From positions 1-10,070 of the forward strand of contig SSGY01000194.1 in assembly GCA_008017145.1 (NCBI GenBank): a stretch of DNA of 10,070 bases, in the 5' to 3' direction. Below the pieces are notes generated by a model that saw only the letters and a program-made list of their open reading frames with translations, was not told where the DNA came from and did no database searches. The DNA is from Neisseriales bacterium. GTDB taxonomy: Bacteria > Pseudomonadota > Gammaproteobacteria > Burkholderiales > UBA11063. Both the position numbers and the translations under genes were made by a program. How positions within the stretch are numbered: the first letter of the stretch is position 1; each line of letters starts with the position of its first letter. Of the stretch, positions 1 through 7,129 are shown in pieces.

Positions 1-349
1 CACTATTCTGATTGTGAGTAATTGTACTTATGATTCCATGACAAATTTGTTTAGCGGTGACTATTCTTGCGCCGTATATTTCGGCAATTAATTGATGCCC
101 CAAACAAATTCCCAAGGTAGGAATGTTCTGCTTTATTGCTTGTCTGATTAATTCTTTGCTAGCAATCAATTCGGTATCGCTGGGATGTCCAGGACCTGGT
201 CCGATAATTATGTGACTAGGGTTAATTTCAGCTAATGTTGTACTATTAATCTGATCGGTTTTAAGCATGCAATATTCAGGCATAATCGCGCGACAATAAT
301 CTGCAATCATCTCACTAAACGAGTCATAATGATCAATTATTAAGAGCAT
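1..349 (-). CDS. pabA: PabA/TrpG-type glutamine amidotransferase subunit, partial (C-terminus beyond left edge)
   Basis: This is the glutaminase subunit that hydrolyses glutamine and passes ammonia to PabB for 4-amino-4-deoxychorismate synthesis in the cytoplasm. I translated 116 residues by hand from ATG 349-347. They begin MLLIIDHYDSF, as class I GATases do. The oxyanion segment GPGPGHP is at residues 50-56, the nucleophile elbow LGICLGHQ at 79-86 with Cys82, and a KQICHGIISTITHN stretch at 100-113 matches the family's HGK-x-S region. The catalytic His-x-Glu would lie beyond the window. A GGAG ribosome site sits at 356-359, about six bases before the ATG. The start lies 17 bp inside the end of pabB, so translation is probably coupled. 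PabA and TrpG cannot be told apart by sequence alone; overlap with a PabB-PabC fusion favours PabA, possibly shared with anthranilate synthase. Confidence 0.93.
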   Translation of the reverse strand, partial: MLLIIDHYDSFSEMIADYCRAIMPEYCMLKTDQINSTTLAEINPSHIIIGPGPGHPSDTELIASKELIRQAIKQNIPTLGICLGHQLIAEIYGARIVTAKQICHGIISTITHNQNS

Positions 350-2177
350 TGTTAGCTCCATTACGGATCAAATTACAGTGTATCATTCCACGTACATCAT
401 TGCATAAATAAACTGCCGTAGCTTCATATAACATTTGCTCAGTAATTGGCTGCTCGCTGATTTTTTTCTCACGCAGTAAATTAGCACGATAAATTCCGCC
501 AAGTAGTCCTTGATTAATCGGCGAAGTTAGCCATTCTCCACGATATTCAATAATCACATTATGATAACGCGCTTCGGTAATAATACCATTATGGTTTATA
601 AAAATCAATTCATCGACACCTTGTGGTTTGTAGTCGCGATCAAGCTGAGTATAAATTCCGCGAGTAATGGCACTATCGCTTTTATGACAAAATAAGCCAT
701 GCCGACTATCTATTTTGACTGGAGAGAGCATCACGGTTAAAAACTCTGGATTTTCAGTAATCAGAGTATGTTCAATTTTTACTTCACCGCAATGATTTAA
801 TTCCAGACGTAATTTATAACGTTTATCAATTGAAATATTTGATTTTACATATTCTTGGATTAATGCTCTAGTTTTATCAATACCACAATTAAAAATTAGC
901 TTATCAGCAGAGCTTTTTAGGCGGGCTAAGTGTTGTTCCAGATTAATAATCATGCCATCCTTAATCAGGAATGATTCAATCAGATTAAAGTCAGGTTGAT
1001 AAAACTTACGCACAAAGCGTAGCTTAGTCATAATTTCTTGCCACTCTTCTGTCGCGTTTGATTGAACGGTGATTCCGCCACCAACGCCCATCTTAAATTG
1101 CTTTGGACCAGTAGATTCCGAGCTAAGAGTGCGAATTGCGACATTAAACTGCATATCGTTATTCGGTAAAATATAACCAATCGCGCCAGTATAAATATCG
1201 CGTGGATAATTTTCAATTTGCTCAATCAACTGCATGGTACGAAGCTTAGGAGCACCAGTAATTGAGCCGCATGGGAAGAGCCCTTTGATGATTGTTGCAA
1301 AATGTGTTGCATTGTCAATAGTTCCTTCAATTGAACTAGTCATTTGAAATAAACTTTGATATTCTTCAATGGCGAATAAAGTTGGTACTTTAACTGAGCT
1401 GGTGTGGCAAAATTTGGCTAAGTCATTGCGCAGTAAATCGACGATGATTAAATTTTCGGCACGATTTTTGGTATCACCACTCAAAAAATTACGCTTAATT
1501 TTATCTTCTTGTGGAGTATTTCCACGCTGAATCGTTCCCTTCATTGGACGAACGCTAATCGTAGAATCTGCTTTTTTAAAAAACAGCTCAGGAGAAATGG
1601 AAATAGTCGTTGTTGAGCCAAATGGCAAATATGCAGCATAGCTAACTGGGTGGCTGCGACTTAGCTGGTAATACAGATTAAGTGGATTAATTATTTCTCT
1701 GGTACAGATAATTAGTGGTGCAGTTAGATTTAGTTGATAAGTATTGCCTAATTCTAGCTGTTGTTGTACTTGTTCAAATTTTTGCTGATATTCGTTATAG
1801 TTAGAAGCTAGCTCGAGGTAGTTAAATTTAATCTCGGAGCTTTCCTGATTAAGCTCCGGTTTTAATTGGATTAGATCTTGTGCTGCAAATTTTTGCGCTT
1901 TGGCATATACGACAAAATGCAGAAGTGGTTGAGTACTGGTAGCTAGCTTCAGCTTTGGGTAAATGGCGCTTGCTGCATGATAGCTAATATAACCAGCGAT
2001 ATAAAAACCTTGAGCCCGATAACACTCGACTTGCTCTAGCGCAATATCAAACTCATGCTGGCTATGCGCGATAATTTCAGCTCGTAGGTCACTAAAATAG
2101 TAGCTGGTGATCTGAGAGTGATTTAAGCAATCTTCAAAAATGGCAAATTTCATGTTATTAATATGTTCAAAATTCAT
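333..2177 (-). CDS. pabB: Bifunctional aminodeoxychorismate synthase component I / aminodeoxychorismate lyase (PabB-PabC fusion)
   Basis: The protein makes p-aminobenzoate for folate: the PabB half aminates chorismate using ammonia from PabA, and the PabC half, a PLP class IV aminotransferase-fold enzyme, releases pyruvate. In the chorismate-binding domain (about 120-390) I see GNTYQLNLT at 144-152, RPMKGT at 210-215 with Lys213 (the PabB-type PIKGT lysine; anthranilate synthases have Ala), DLLRNDL at 247-253, GSITGAPK at 304-311 and FNVAIRTL at 344-351. In the lyase domain (about 398-610) I see FNLIESFL at 397-404, LEQHLARL at 413-420, HKS at 498-500 with probable PLP Lys499, GVDELIFIN, TEARYHN at 534-540 and a C-terminal NDVRGMI. 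The length of 614 is normal for this fusion. The start is uncertain: ATG 2177 has no clear Shine-Dalgarno, and Met9 (2153-2151, MKFAIFED) fits my memory of homologue starts better but also lacks one. Confidence 0.95.
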   Translation of the reverse strand: MNFEHINNMKFAIFEDCLNHSQITSYYFSDLRAEIIAHSQHEFDIALEQVECYRAQGFYIAGYISYHAASAIYPKLKLATSTQPLLHFVVYAKAQKFAAQDLIQLKPELNQESSEIKFNYLELASNYNEYQQKFEQVQQQLELGNTYQLNLTAPLIICTREIINPLNLYYQLSRSHPVSYAAYLPFGSTTTISISPELFFKKADSTISVRPMKGTIQRGNTPQEDKIKRNFLSGDTKNRAENLIIVDLLRNDLAKFCHTSSVKVPTLFAIEEYQSLFQMTSSIEGTIDNATHFATIIKGLFPCGSITGAPKLRTMQLIEQIENYPRDIYTGAIGYILPNNDMQFNVAIRTLSSESTGPKQFKMGVGGGITVQSNATEEWQEIMTKLRFVRKFYQPDFNLIESFLIKDGMIINLEQHLARLKSSADKLIFNCGIDKTRALIQEYVKSNISIDKRYKLRLELNHCGEVKIEHTLITENPEFLTVMLSPVKIDSRHGLFCHKSDSAITRGIYTQLDRDYKPQGVDELIFINHNGIITEARYHNVIIEYRGEWLTSPINQGLLGGIYRANLLREKKISEQPITEQMLYEATAVYLCNDVRGMIHCNLIRNGANNALNN

Positions 2178-2200
2178 CTTAGATGGTTGTTGTTGCGGCG

Positions 2201-2209
2201 ATTATATCA
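2201..2209 (-). promoter_or_regulatory. Extended -10 promoter for pabB-pabA
   Basis: On the minus strand the sequence reads TGATATAAT: a perfect TATAAT (2206-2201) with the TG-n extension. The -35 region is poor (TCGCCT at 18-bp spacing), as is usual for extended -10 promoters. Transcription would start near 2193-2194, giving a leader of about 16 bases to ATG 2177, or about 40 to Met9. The short leader explains why no strong ribosome site is seen. Placement is inferred from sequence only. Confidence 0.6.
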
Positions 2210-2316
2210 AAAACTTTAGAGATTAGGCGAGTTTTTGGGAGTGCTACGTAAGATTGTTCGTTCATCTTCCTGCCAAAACTACAATTGGATATATGCGTAA
2301 ATAAGATATAATACCG

Positions 2317-2400
2317 TATACTCAGAGTGTTACCATGGAGGTAAAAAAGTGGGAAAATTTTTAAGCCCCTAGGTGATAAAACCCGTGTAGAAATACATGT
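2317..2400 (+). repeat. Degenerate palindromic repeat (copy A) in the pab/lipoprotein gap
   Basis: The 303-bp gap 2178-2480 holds the pabB promoter and this repeat; I see no convincing gene in it. TATACTCAGAGTG at 2317-2329 matches the signature at 6255 and 7211. A small hairpin follows (TTACC-atgga-GGTAA, 2330-2344). Farther on, CCGTGTAGAAATACATGT (2383-2400) closely matches CGCGTGTGGAAATACTAGT in the bioH element: 12 of 13 over the CGTGTRGAAATAC core and its 5' neighbour. No inverted GAGTATA end was found on the right, so the copy is decayed or differently bounded. The right limit given is simply the end of recognisable similarity. Confidence 0.5.
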
Positions 2401-2480
2401 GCCTAATTTCAACCTTTCATGCCACCTCAAAAGTTGGAGTCGACAGATTTGATAATTGAACCTAAACTAAAGATTATGAA

Positions 2481-4184
2481 ATGAATAATAAAAAATTAAA
2501 TCATTTATGCTTACTTCTCTTAAGCATTACTTTAGTCGCTTGTAATGGCGGAGGGGGCAATAGCGGTAGTGGAGGTAGCAACACAGCTATTTCTGGTAGT
2601 GTAGCCTCGCTGCAGTTTATCCAACCATATGAATTGGCGAGTTTTGAAAGTACGCCTGGTAATGGCTATGTAGTAGTGAGTAATACCGATGAAAGCAGAA
2701 GCGTAAATAATATTGTTTATAGTCTAAATTCGGTAGTCGGTGGAGCTTCAAAGATTAGTATTGACAGTATGAGTGCCGAAAGTTGTGCGATGATAGAATC
2801 AATGGGAAACTGTATCTTAAAACTCAATCTGGAATCTGGAGCATATGGTGGCAGCTTTGTATTGGGCGCAAATAATAATGGCGGTTCAATCTTGAATAAT
2901 TTGAAACAAATATTTTCTTCAACTACCAAGAAATTATCAAAAGCACCAATTGGAATAAATCAAGTAGCGACGACAACGACCAGTGGGATAAATGGAATCA
3001 AATTATTTTATTACCCCGTAATAAATGATAATACAGTAATGTTAGTCATAACTGGTTCGGTATTATCAAATAAAGTTGGGGTATTTAATAGTGCAATTTT
3101 ACTTGATGAAAATAACATATCATTAACCGCGCAGAAAGTACTAAGTGCTAATCTTGGAAATGGTTCTGCAAATCTTAAACAAGGTGATAGTTTTAGTATA
3201 TCAATCCCAGCACCTATAGGTATTCATTCATTATCATTTAAATTGCGAATATCAGAAGTATCACTAGATGGCACGGTAAGCAATAATTCAACATCTGCAA
3301 CGATTAATACAATAAGCACTGTAAGTAATCAGGCTATTTTATATAACTATCCATCTTCAATCGCCTTAAACCCAATAAATGCAAGCCAAACACAAGTTGT
3401 GGCAAATCTAGGCAGTTTATCTGCAACCTCCTATATGGCAAGTAGTAGTAATCCCTCAATTGCTACAGTAAAAGAGTCGCCACTATCGTCATTAAGAGCA
3501 ATACAAAATAATAATGATTTAAAAGTAAATGTGCCAACAGAAAGCTCGACAAGCTATACAGTATCATTAACCAATCCATCATCAGTATCAAATGCTTTAT
3601 TTAATATAAATCAAAGCTACAATAACGGTAAGACAGAGATAATATCGAGCATAGATGGGAGTGTTTCAAGTGGTTCATGGCCAACTCCTGCACCTACACC
3701 TGCACCAGTAGTCAAATATATTTTTGTAACTGAAGGTTCAACAAATGGTGCATTTGGAGGCTTTAGTCAAGCTGATGATTTTTGCAATATGGATGTTAAG
3801 ATATTTAGTTATCCAAATGAATTAGGTAATTCTAATTTTAAGGCTTTACTAAATGGTAATAATTCTACAACGGTTGGTACAATCTATAAAAATCTTGCAG
3901 GAGAGGAAATAGCTACTGCTACGACAAGTAATCTAGTCGTGGTGAATGATAGCCTTATTAATCCAGTGGGAAATGAATCTGGTGGTGTTCATGTGTTCAC
4001 TGCTGCTTGGACTGGACTTGCCCGGACTGGCGTGCCTGCAACTAATTGTGGTGGATGGATATCTTCTAGCAATAGTGAGTCTGGGACTGTTGGTTTTGTC
4101 CTTGAGACGACACCTTCTTGGGCTGCATACAGCACCGAGGTCTGTAGTGGTTCATCATTTCGACTAATGTGCGTACAACAATGA
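2481..4184 (+). CDS. Putative outer-membrane/exported lipoprotein with C-terminal DUF1554-like domain
   Basis: The function is unknown; it is probably a surface or periplasmic lipoprotein. Residues 1-20 form a lipoprotein signal: KK near the N-terminus, a Leu-rich core, then lipobox LVAC with Cys21 as the lipidated residue. A flexible stretch rich in Gly, Ser and Asn (22-40) follows. Residues 41-130 include CAMIESMGNC (102-111), similar to the Cys pair of bacterial ASH-like beta-sandwich repeats (inference). The central 150-395 is rich in Ser, Asn and Thr and predicted beta by eye; it lacks a domain I can name. A PTPAPTPAP linker (401-409) precedes the C-terminal domain (412-567): YIFVTEGSTNGAFGGFSQADDFC, WTGLARTG, NCGGW and a terminal RLMCVQQ, with Cys435, 523, 555 and 564. 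This pattern resembles DUF1554 lectin-like domains known from Leptospira. The start is fixed by the signal peptide; the ribosome site is weak (TAAAGA, 2468-2473). It stands alone between two metabolic operons on the opposite strand, suggesting an accessory gene. Confidence 0.82.
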   Translation: MNNKKLNHLCLLLLSITLVACNGGGGNSGSGGSNTAISGSVASLQFIQPYELASFESTPGNGYVVVSNTDESRSVNNIVYSLNSVVGGASKISIDSMSAESCAMIESMGNCILKLNLESGAYGGSFVLGANNNGGSILNNLKQIFSSTTKKLSKAPIGINQVATTTTSGINGIKLFYYPVINDNTVMLVITGSVLSNKVGVFNSAILLDENNISLTAQKVLSANLGNGSANLKQGDSFSISIPAPIGIHSLSFKLRISEVSLDGTVSNNSTSATINTISTVSNQAILYNYPSSIALNPINASQTQVVANLGSLSATSYMASSSNPSIATVKESPLSSLRAIQNNNDLKVNVPTESSTSYTVSLTNPSSVSNALFNINQSYNNGKTEIISSIDGSVSSGSWPTPAPTPAPVVKYIFVTEGSTNGAFGGFSQADDFCNMDVKIFSYPNELGNSNFKALLNGNNSTTVGTIYKNLAGEEIATATTSNLVVVNDSLINPVGNESGGVHVFTAAWTGLARTGVPATNCGGWISSSNSESGTVGFVLETTPSWAAYSTEVCSGSSFRLMCVQQ

Positions 4185-4217
4185 TGTACCATATAGCTAA
4201 AGTAGCGATGTGGTACA
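4185..4217. terminator. Stem-loop between convergent lipoprotein gene and bioA
   Basis: Immediately after the lipoprotein stop, TGTACCA (4185-4191) pairs with TGGTACA (4211-4217), and a nested GCTA-aag-TAGC lies in the loop. A second AT-rich inverted repeat (AAATAAT/ATTATTT) follows at about 4223-4247, overlapping the bioA stop. There is no tight U-tract after the main stem on either strand, so this is a plausible but atypical bidirectional terminator for two convergent transcripts 57 bp apart. Confidence 0.4.
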
Positions 4218-4241
4218 GGGGTAAATAATACGATAATTTTA

Positions 4242-5525
4242 TTATTTGAGAAGTTCCTGTAGTTTTTCATACAGAGCCTCTATTTTAGGCAGCAATAACT
4301 TTAAATCTTCTAAAATATTGTAAATTGGTGGGAGTAAATAAACTGTATTGCCAATTGGGCGTAAATGTATTTCTAAATCTTTAGCAAGTGATACAACTAG
4401 TTTTATTTGTTTAGGTGGTAAGTTTAATTCCCAAGCTGCAATTGCACCAATTGCTCGTGCGTTGTTTATGAAAGTGAAGCGTTGTTTGAGTTTAGTATTA
4501 AATTTAATTAAAATTGTTTCTGCTACGCGAACATTGGCGAGAATGTTTGTGTTTTGGAGTAAACTGAGATAATCAACTGCCACGGCAGCAGCCAGAGTAT
4601 TGCAGCTATGAGTGTGTGAGTGCGGGAAAATTTGCTTATGCTTACGATAAATATCACTAATTGAACGATTAACCACGACACTACTCATTGGAATACTACC
4701 TGCGGTTAAATGCTTGGCAAAGCAGACTAAATCTGGTTCGATGCCCAATAATTCCTTGCTGACTGAGAAATAGCCTAAGCGCCCCAAACCAACCATGATT
4801 TCATCAGCGATAATATGTATGCCATGAGCGCGTGCCAGGTTAATTAACTTGCATAAATAATCACGGCTGATAATTTTAAGCCCAGCAGCACCTTGAACGA
4901 TTGGTTCAATAAGTAGTGCAGTGATTTGTGAAGCATGTTGATTAAAAAATTGCTCTAATTTATCACTGTCAAATGGTACATTGTCCCACGCTGGATCTTG
5001 CGGTGAGTCAACGTAAACGATATCTTGAATAAACAAATTTTGACTAATTAATGCTTGATAATTCTGAGTGTAATTAGCGATACCACACACGCCAAGCGTA
5101 AAAATAGTTTCACCATGATACGCTCCAGATAATGCGAGATATTTATAGCGCTTAGCCTCACCCTGTAAAACCCGTGTTTCATAACTTAGTTTCATTGCAA
5201 TTTCAATCGCACTACTACCATCACTGGCATAAATTACCTTGTCCATTTGAGTGAAAATGCCAACTAGTAAAGTTGATAATTGCTCAATTGTGGCATTATA
5301 TGCATTGGCAGGCAAATGGTGTTCAAATATTTTTAGCTGTGCTTCCAAACTTTCTTTGACTAAGGGGTGGCGATGTCCCAATGGTTTACACCACCAACTA
5401 GAAATGGCATCATAGAGCTTTTGACCATCGCGAGTATAAAGGTAGGGACCTTCTGCCGCAATAATTTGCAATGGATTGTCGCTATCTGGTGTAGCTGCGG
5501 GTAACCAAGTATGGATTAAAGGCAT
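4242..5525 (-). CDS. bioA: Adenosylmethionine-8-amino-7-oxononanoate aminotransferase (DAPA synthase)
   Basis: This PLP enzyme converts KAPA to DAPA with S-adenosylmethionine as amino donor, the second step of biotin ring assembly. The class III aminotransferase features are present: SSWWCKPLGHRHP (42-54), ASDGSSAIEIAMK (100-112), the SGAYHGET cofactor loop (133-140), ADEIMVGLGRLG (240-251) with PLP-binding Asp241, and CFAKHLTAG (268-276) with Schiff-base Lys271. The length of 427 is close to E. coli BioA (429). Two regions differ from the classical enzyme. The N-terminal HxWHPYT motif reads HTWLPAA, so the usual Tyr is Ala. The segment around Thr305 reads SHTHSCNT instead of the usual T-x-x-GNP. 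The start ATG has GGAG eight bases upstream and overlaps the end of bioD by 10 bp. It is the last gene of the cluster. Confidence 0.95.
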   Translation of the reverse strand: MPLIHTWLPAATPDSDNPLQIIAAEGPYLYTRDGQKLYDAISSWWCKPLGHRHPLVKESLEAQLKIFEHHLPANAYNATIEQLSTLLVGIFTQMDKVIYASDGSSAIEIAMKLSYETRVLQGEAKRYKYLALSGAYHGETIFTLGVCGIANYTQNYQALISQNLFIQDIVYVDSPQDPAWDNVPFDSDKLEQFFNQHASQITALLIEPIVQGAAGLKIISRDYLCKLINLARAHGIHIIADEIMVGLGRLGYFSVSKELLGIEPDLVCFAKHLTAGSIPMSSVVVNRSISDIYRKHKQIFPHSHTHSCNTLAAAVAVDYLSLLQNTNILANVRVAETILIKFNTKLKQRFTFINNARAIGAIAAWELNLPPKQIKLVVSLAKDLEIHLRPIGNTVYLLPPIYNILEDLKLLLPKIEALYEKLQELLK

Positions 5526-6178
5526 AGAAATAGCTCCGTGAAAAGTTTAGTAGCCTGAATTGGTTGTTGGTAGGGAATCTCAGCGAGCAGTGGGGCATCT
5601 AGTGCTTGTGATAGATAAATTAGATTTTGTGGGTAATACTCCATCTGTGGATCTATTTGATTGGCAATCCAACCAACAAGCTTTAGTCCTTGTTGTTTAA
5701 GGACCACAGCAGTTAATAGCGCATGATTAAGGCAACCTAATTTCATTCCAACAACTAAAATAATTGGGTAGGGTGAAACTTGCAATAAGTCTAAATAAGT
5801 TTCATCTTGATTGAGTGGAACCATCACCCCGCCAACGCCTTCGATAAAAAGGTAATCAACATCGAGCTGAGTGTTTTCGATAAATGTGTTAACGCTATTT
5901 GCGTTCAGCCGATAATTTTCCATTTCTGCAGCAATATGTGGCGCAATCGGTGAAGTAAAAGTAATTAGGTTAATTTGTTGTGGCGCAAGCTGAGAGTTAG
6001 TAGCTGCCAGTAGTTGCGCGACATCTTCGTTAATTGCACTGTTTGGCATAGTTCCACTGGCAATTGGTTTTAGTGCCGCGACTTTGTGCTGAGAACGAAT
6101 CAGATATTGCATGAGTTGCACTGTGGTATGTGTTTTACCGCTTGAGGTATCAGTTCCGATGATATGAAATTTATGCAT
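5516..6178 (-). CDS. bioD: Dethiobiotin synthetase
   Basis: This ATP-dependent enzyme carboxylates DAPA and closes the ureido ring to give dethiobiotin. The P-loop GTDTSSGKT is at residues 8-16 with Lys15, the substrate motif KPIASG at 37-42 (Lys37 and Ser41 as in E. coli BioD), PIAPHIAAE at 77-85, EGVGGVMVPL at 113-122 and the GMKLGCLNHALLT loop at 144-156. The length of 220 is typical. A GGAG site lies six bases before the ATG. The gene is separated from bioC by 195 bp of repeat-containing DNA, so it may be reached by read-through or by its own weak promoter, and it overlaps bioA by 10 bp, implying coupling to BioA. Confidence 0.96.
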   Translation of the reverse strand: MHKFHIIGTDTSSGKTHTTVQLMQYLIRSQHKVAALKPIASGTMPNSAINEDVAQLLAATNSQLAPQQINLITFTSPIAPHIAAEMENYRLNANSVNTFIENTQLDVDYLFIEGVGGVMVPLNQDETYLDLLQVSPYPIILVVGMKLGCLNHALLTAVVLKQQGLKLVGWIANQIDPQMEYYPQNLIYLSQALDAPLLAEIPYQQPIQATKLFTELFLCL

Positions 6179-6201
6179 TAATTACTCCATTTTATTAGCA
6201 G

Positions 6202-6218
6202 TTAACATTAAATGTAAA
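6202..6218. promoter_or_regulatory. 17-bp near-palindrome upstream of bioD, possible operator
   Basis: TTAACATT-A-AATGTAAA has arms matching at 7 of 8 positions. It lies about 25-40 bases before the bioD ATG and touches a weak minus-strand -10-like TATATT (6222-6217). Position and symmetry suit a repressor site. It does not match the E. coli BirA operator or the BioR consensus as I know them, so the regulator, if any, is unknown. It may also be chance in AT-rich DNA. Confidence 0.3.
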
Positions 6219-6373
6219 TATACTTTGAACGCTCATAAGTTGAGCTTTTATGTATATACTCTAAGTGAGCGCGACGAGTATACTTACCCATAACTGCCAC
6301 AATATGCTGTAAGAACTAGGAACACGGCGATAGTGTACATGAGAAGTACATGAGGAGCTTAGTTCCGACGCTA
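6219..6373 (+). repeat. Composite palindromic repeat (copy B) filling the bioC-bioD gap
   Basis: TATACTCTAAGTG (6255-6267) carries the repeat signature and pairs with GAGTATA (6276-6282) across 14 bases. Left of it are another TATACTT (6219-6225) and a hairpin GCTCA-TAAGT-TGAGC (6231-6245). Right of it is a second module: GAACTA (6313-6318) pairs with TAGTTC (6360-6365), enclosing TGTAC/GTACA (6334-6338, 6346-6350) and a tandem GTACATGAG repeated at an 11-bp period. GGCGAT (6326-6331) and TGAGGAG-N8-CGAC (6351-6369) recur in the same order inside the bioH element. The module ends against the bioC stop codon. Boundaries are approximate. Confidence 0.55.
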
Positions 6374-7129
6374 TTACTGCATAGGGTGAGCCGTTACCAT
6401 TAAATAATGATAACTAAGAGCAAATCCATCCTTGTCACGCGGATAAATTTGCTCTAGTTTATTTATGGTAGATTTACCACCTAAGCCATTGCGTTGTGCC
6501 GAAGGTAGTGAAGTTCCACTTTTACCAAAATGCCGAAATAAACTTAAAATATCGCTAAAATAAAAAGTTTCACACCATTGCTGTTGATCGTTTATTATAA
6601 AACCAGAATTAACCAACATATCTTGATATTCTGTGTTGCTCAAAAAATCTAAAGTATGTTTTTGAGTATCAATATTAGCAAAACTATCTATTAACTGATT
6701 TAAACTTGGCTTAATTAAGGTTGTGAAAACTAAAACGCCATTGGGCTTGAGAATACGGTTAATTTCGCCAAATACTTGTGGCTTATTTTCAGGCCATTGC
6801 AACATTAAATTAGAAATAATCAGATCAACCGAGTTATCTTTTAGGGGAAGATAAGCTGCATCGGCATTTATTGCGGGCATCAAATGATTTTGCCTGAGCA
6901 TGGCACGGCTGACATCCAGCGAAATAATCAAATTTGGTGGTGTACTTACTTGATGATTAAATGTTCCAGCACCAGATCCCAGATCAAGAATGATTTGCTC
7001 TGGAGAATTAAGGTAGTTGCTCATCTGTGCGACTAATTTTTGCGCGGTGGTATTTTGCAGTTTAGCAAGCTTGAGATAATTAGCTGCAGCACGATCAAAA
7101 TTTTGCTGAATTAACTTAAGCTTATTCAT
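6374..7129 (-). CDS. bioC: Malonyl-ACP O-methyltransferase
   Basis: The enzyme transfers a methyl group from S-adenosylmethionine to malonyl-ACP, disguising it so that fatty acid synthase can elongate it to pimeloyl-ACP methyl ester. The N-terminal FDRAAANYLKLAKLQ (11-25) is the usual BioC opening. SAM motif I is ILDLGSGAGTF (47-57), the acidic residue of motif II is Asp72 (ISLDVS), and ADAAYLPLKDNSVDLIISNLMLQW spans 90-112 with the BioC-type LxxQW ending. EINRILKPNG (122-131) and a C-terminal SGTS with YP near 230 complete the family pattern. The length of 251 matches E. coli BioC. The ATG lies 8 bp inside the end of bioH, supporting operon membership and coupling. It is the last gene of the bioB-F-H-C block. 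Confidence 0.93.
   Translation of the reverse strand: MNKLKLIQQNFDRAAANYLKLAKLQNTTAQKLVAQMSNYLNSPEQIILDLGSGAGTFNHQVSTPPNLIISLDVSRAMLRQNHLMPAINADAAYLPLKDNSVDLIISNLMLQWPENKPQVFGEINRILKPNGVLVFTTLIKPSLNQLIDSFANIDTQKHTLDFLSNTEYQDMLVNSGFIINDQQQWCETFYFSDILSLFRHFGKSGTSLPSAQRNGLGGKSTINKLEQIYPRDKDGFALSYHYLMVTAHPMQ

Noticed and set aside
2179..2430. 83-codon minus-strand reading frame just upstream of pabB, including a 28-codon subframe starting MNEQSYVAL and ending one base before the pabB ATG
   Set aside because: It runs through the repeat (its ISTRV peptide recurs in the bioH insertion) and over the pabB promoter. The inner ATG has AGGA only two bases away. No recognisable protein; most likely chance.
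2428..2456. Promoter for the lipoprotein (TTGGAG at 2434 and GATAAT at 2451)
   Set aside because: The spacing of 11 bases is too short for a sigma-70 promoter. GATAAT alone is a possible -10, but support is too weak to list.
3989..4270. 93-codon minus-strand reading frame opposite the lipoprotein C-terminus
   Set aside because: It is antisense to a coherent domain, spans the terminator region and has no family resemblance.
6179..6373. A small gene or riboswitch in the bioC-bioD gap
   Set aside because: No start with ribosome site leads to a credible protein, and no known biotin riboswitch class exists to match. The visible structure is explained by the palindromic repeats.
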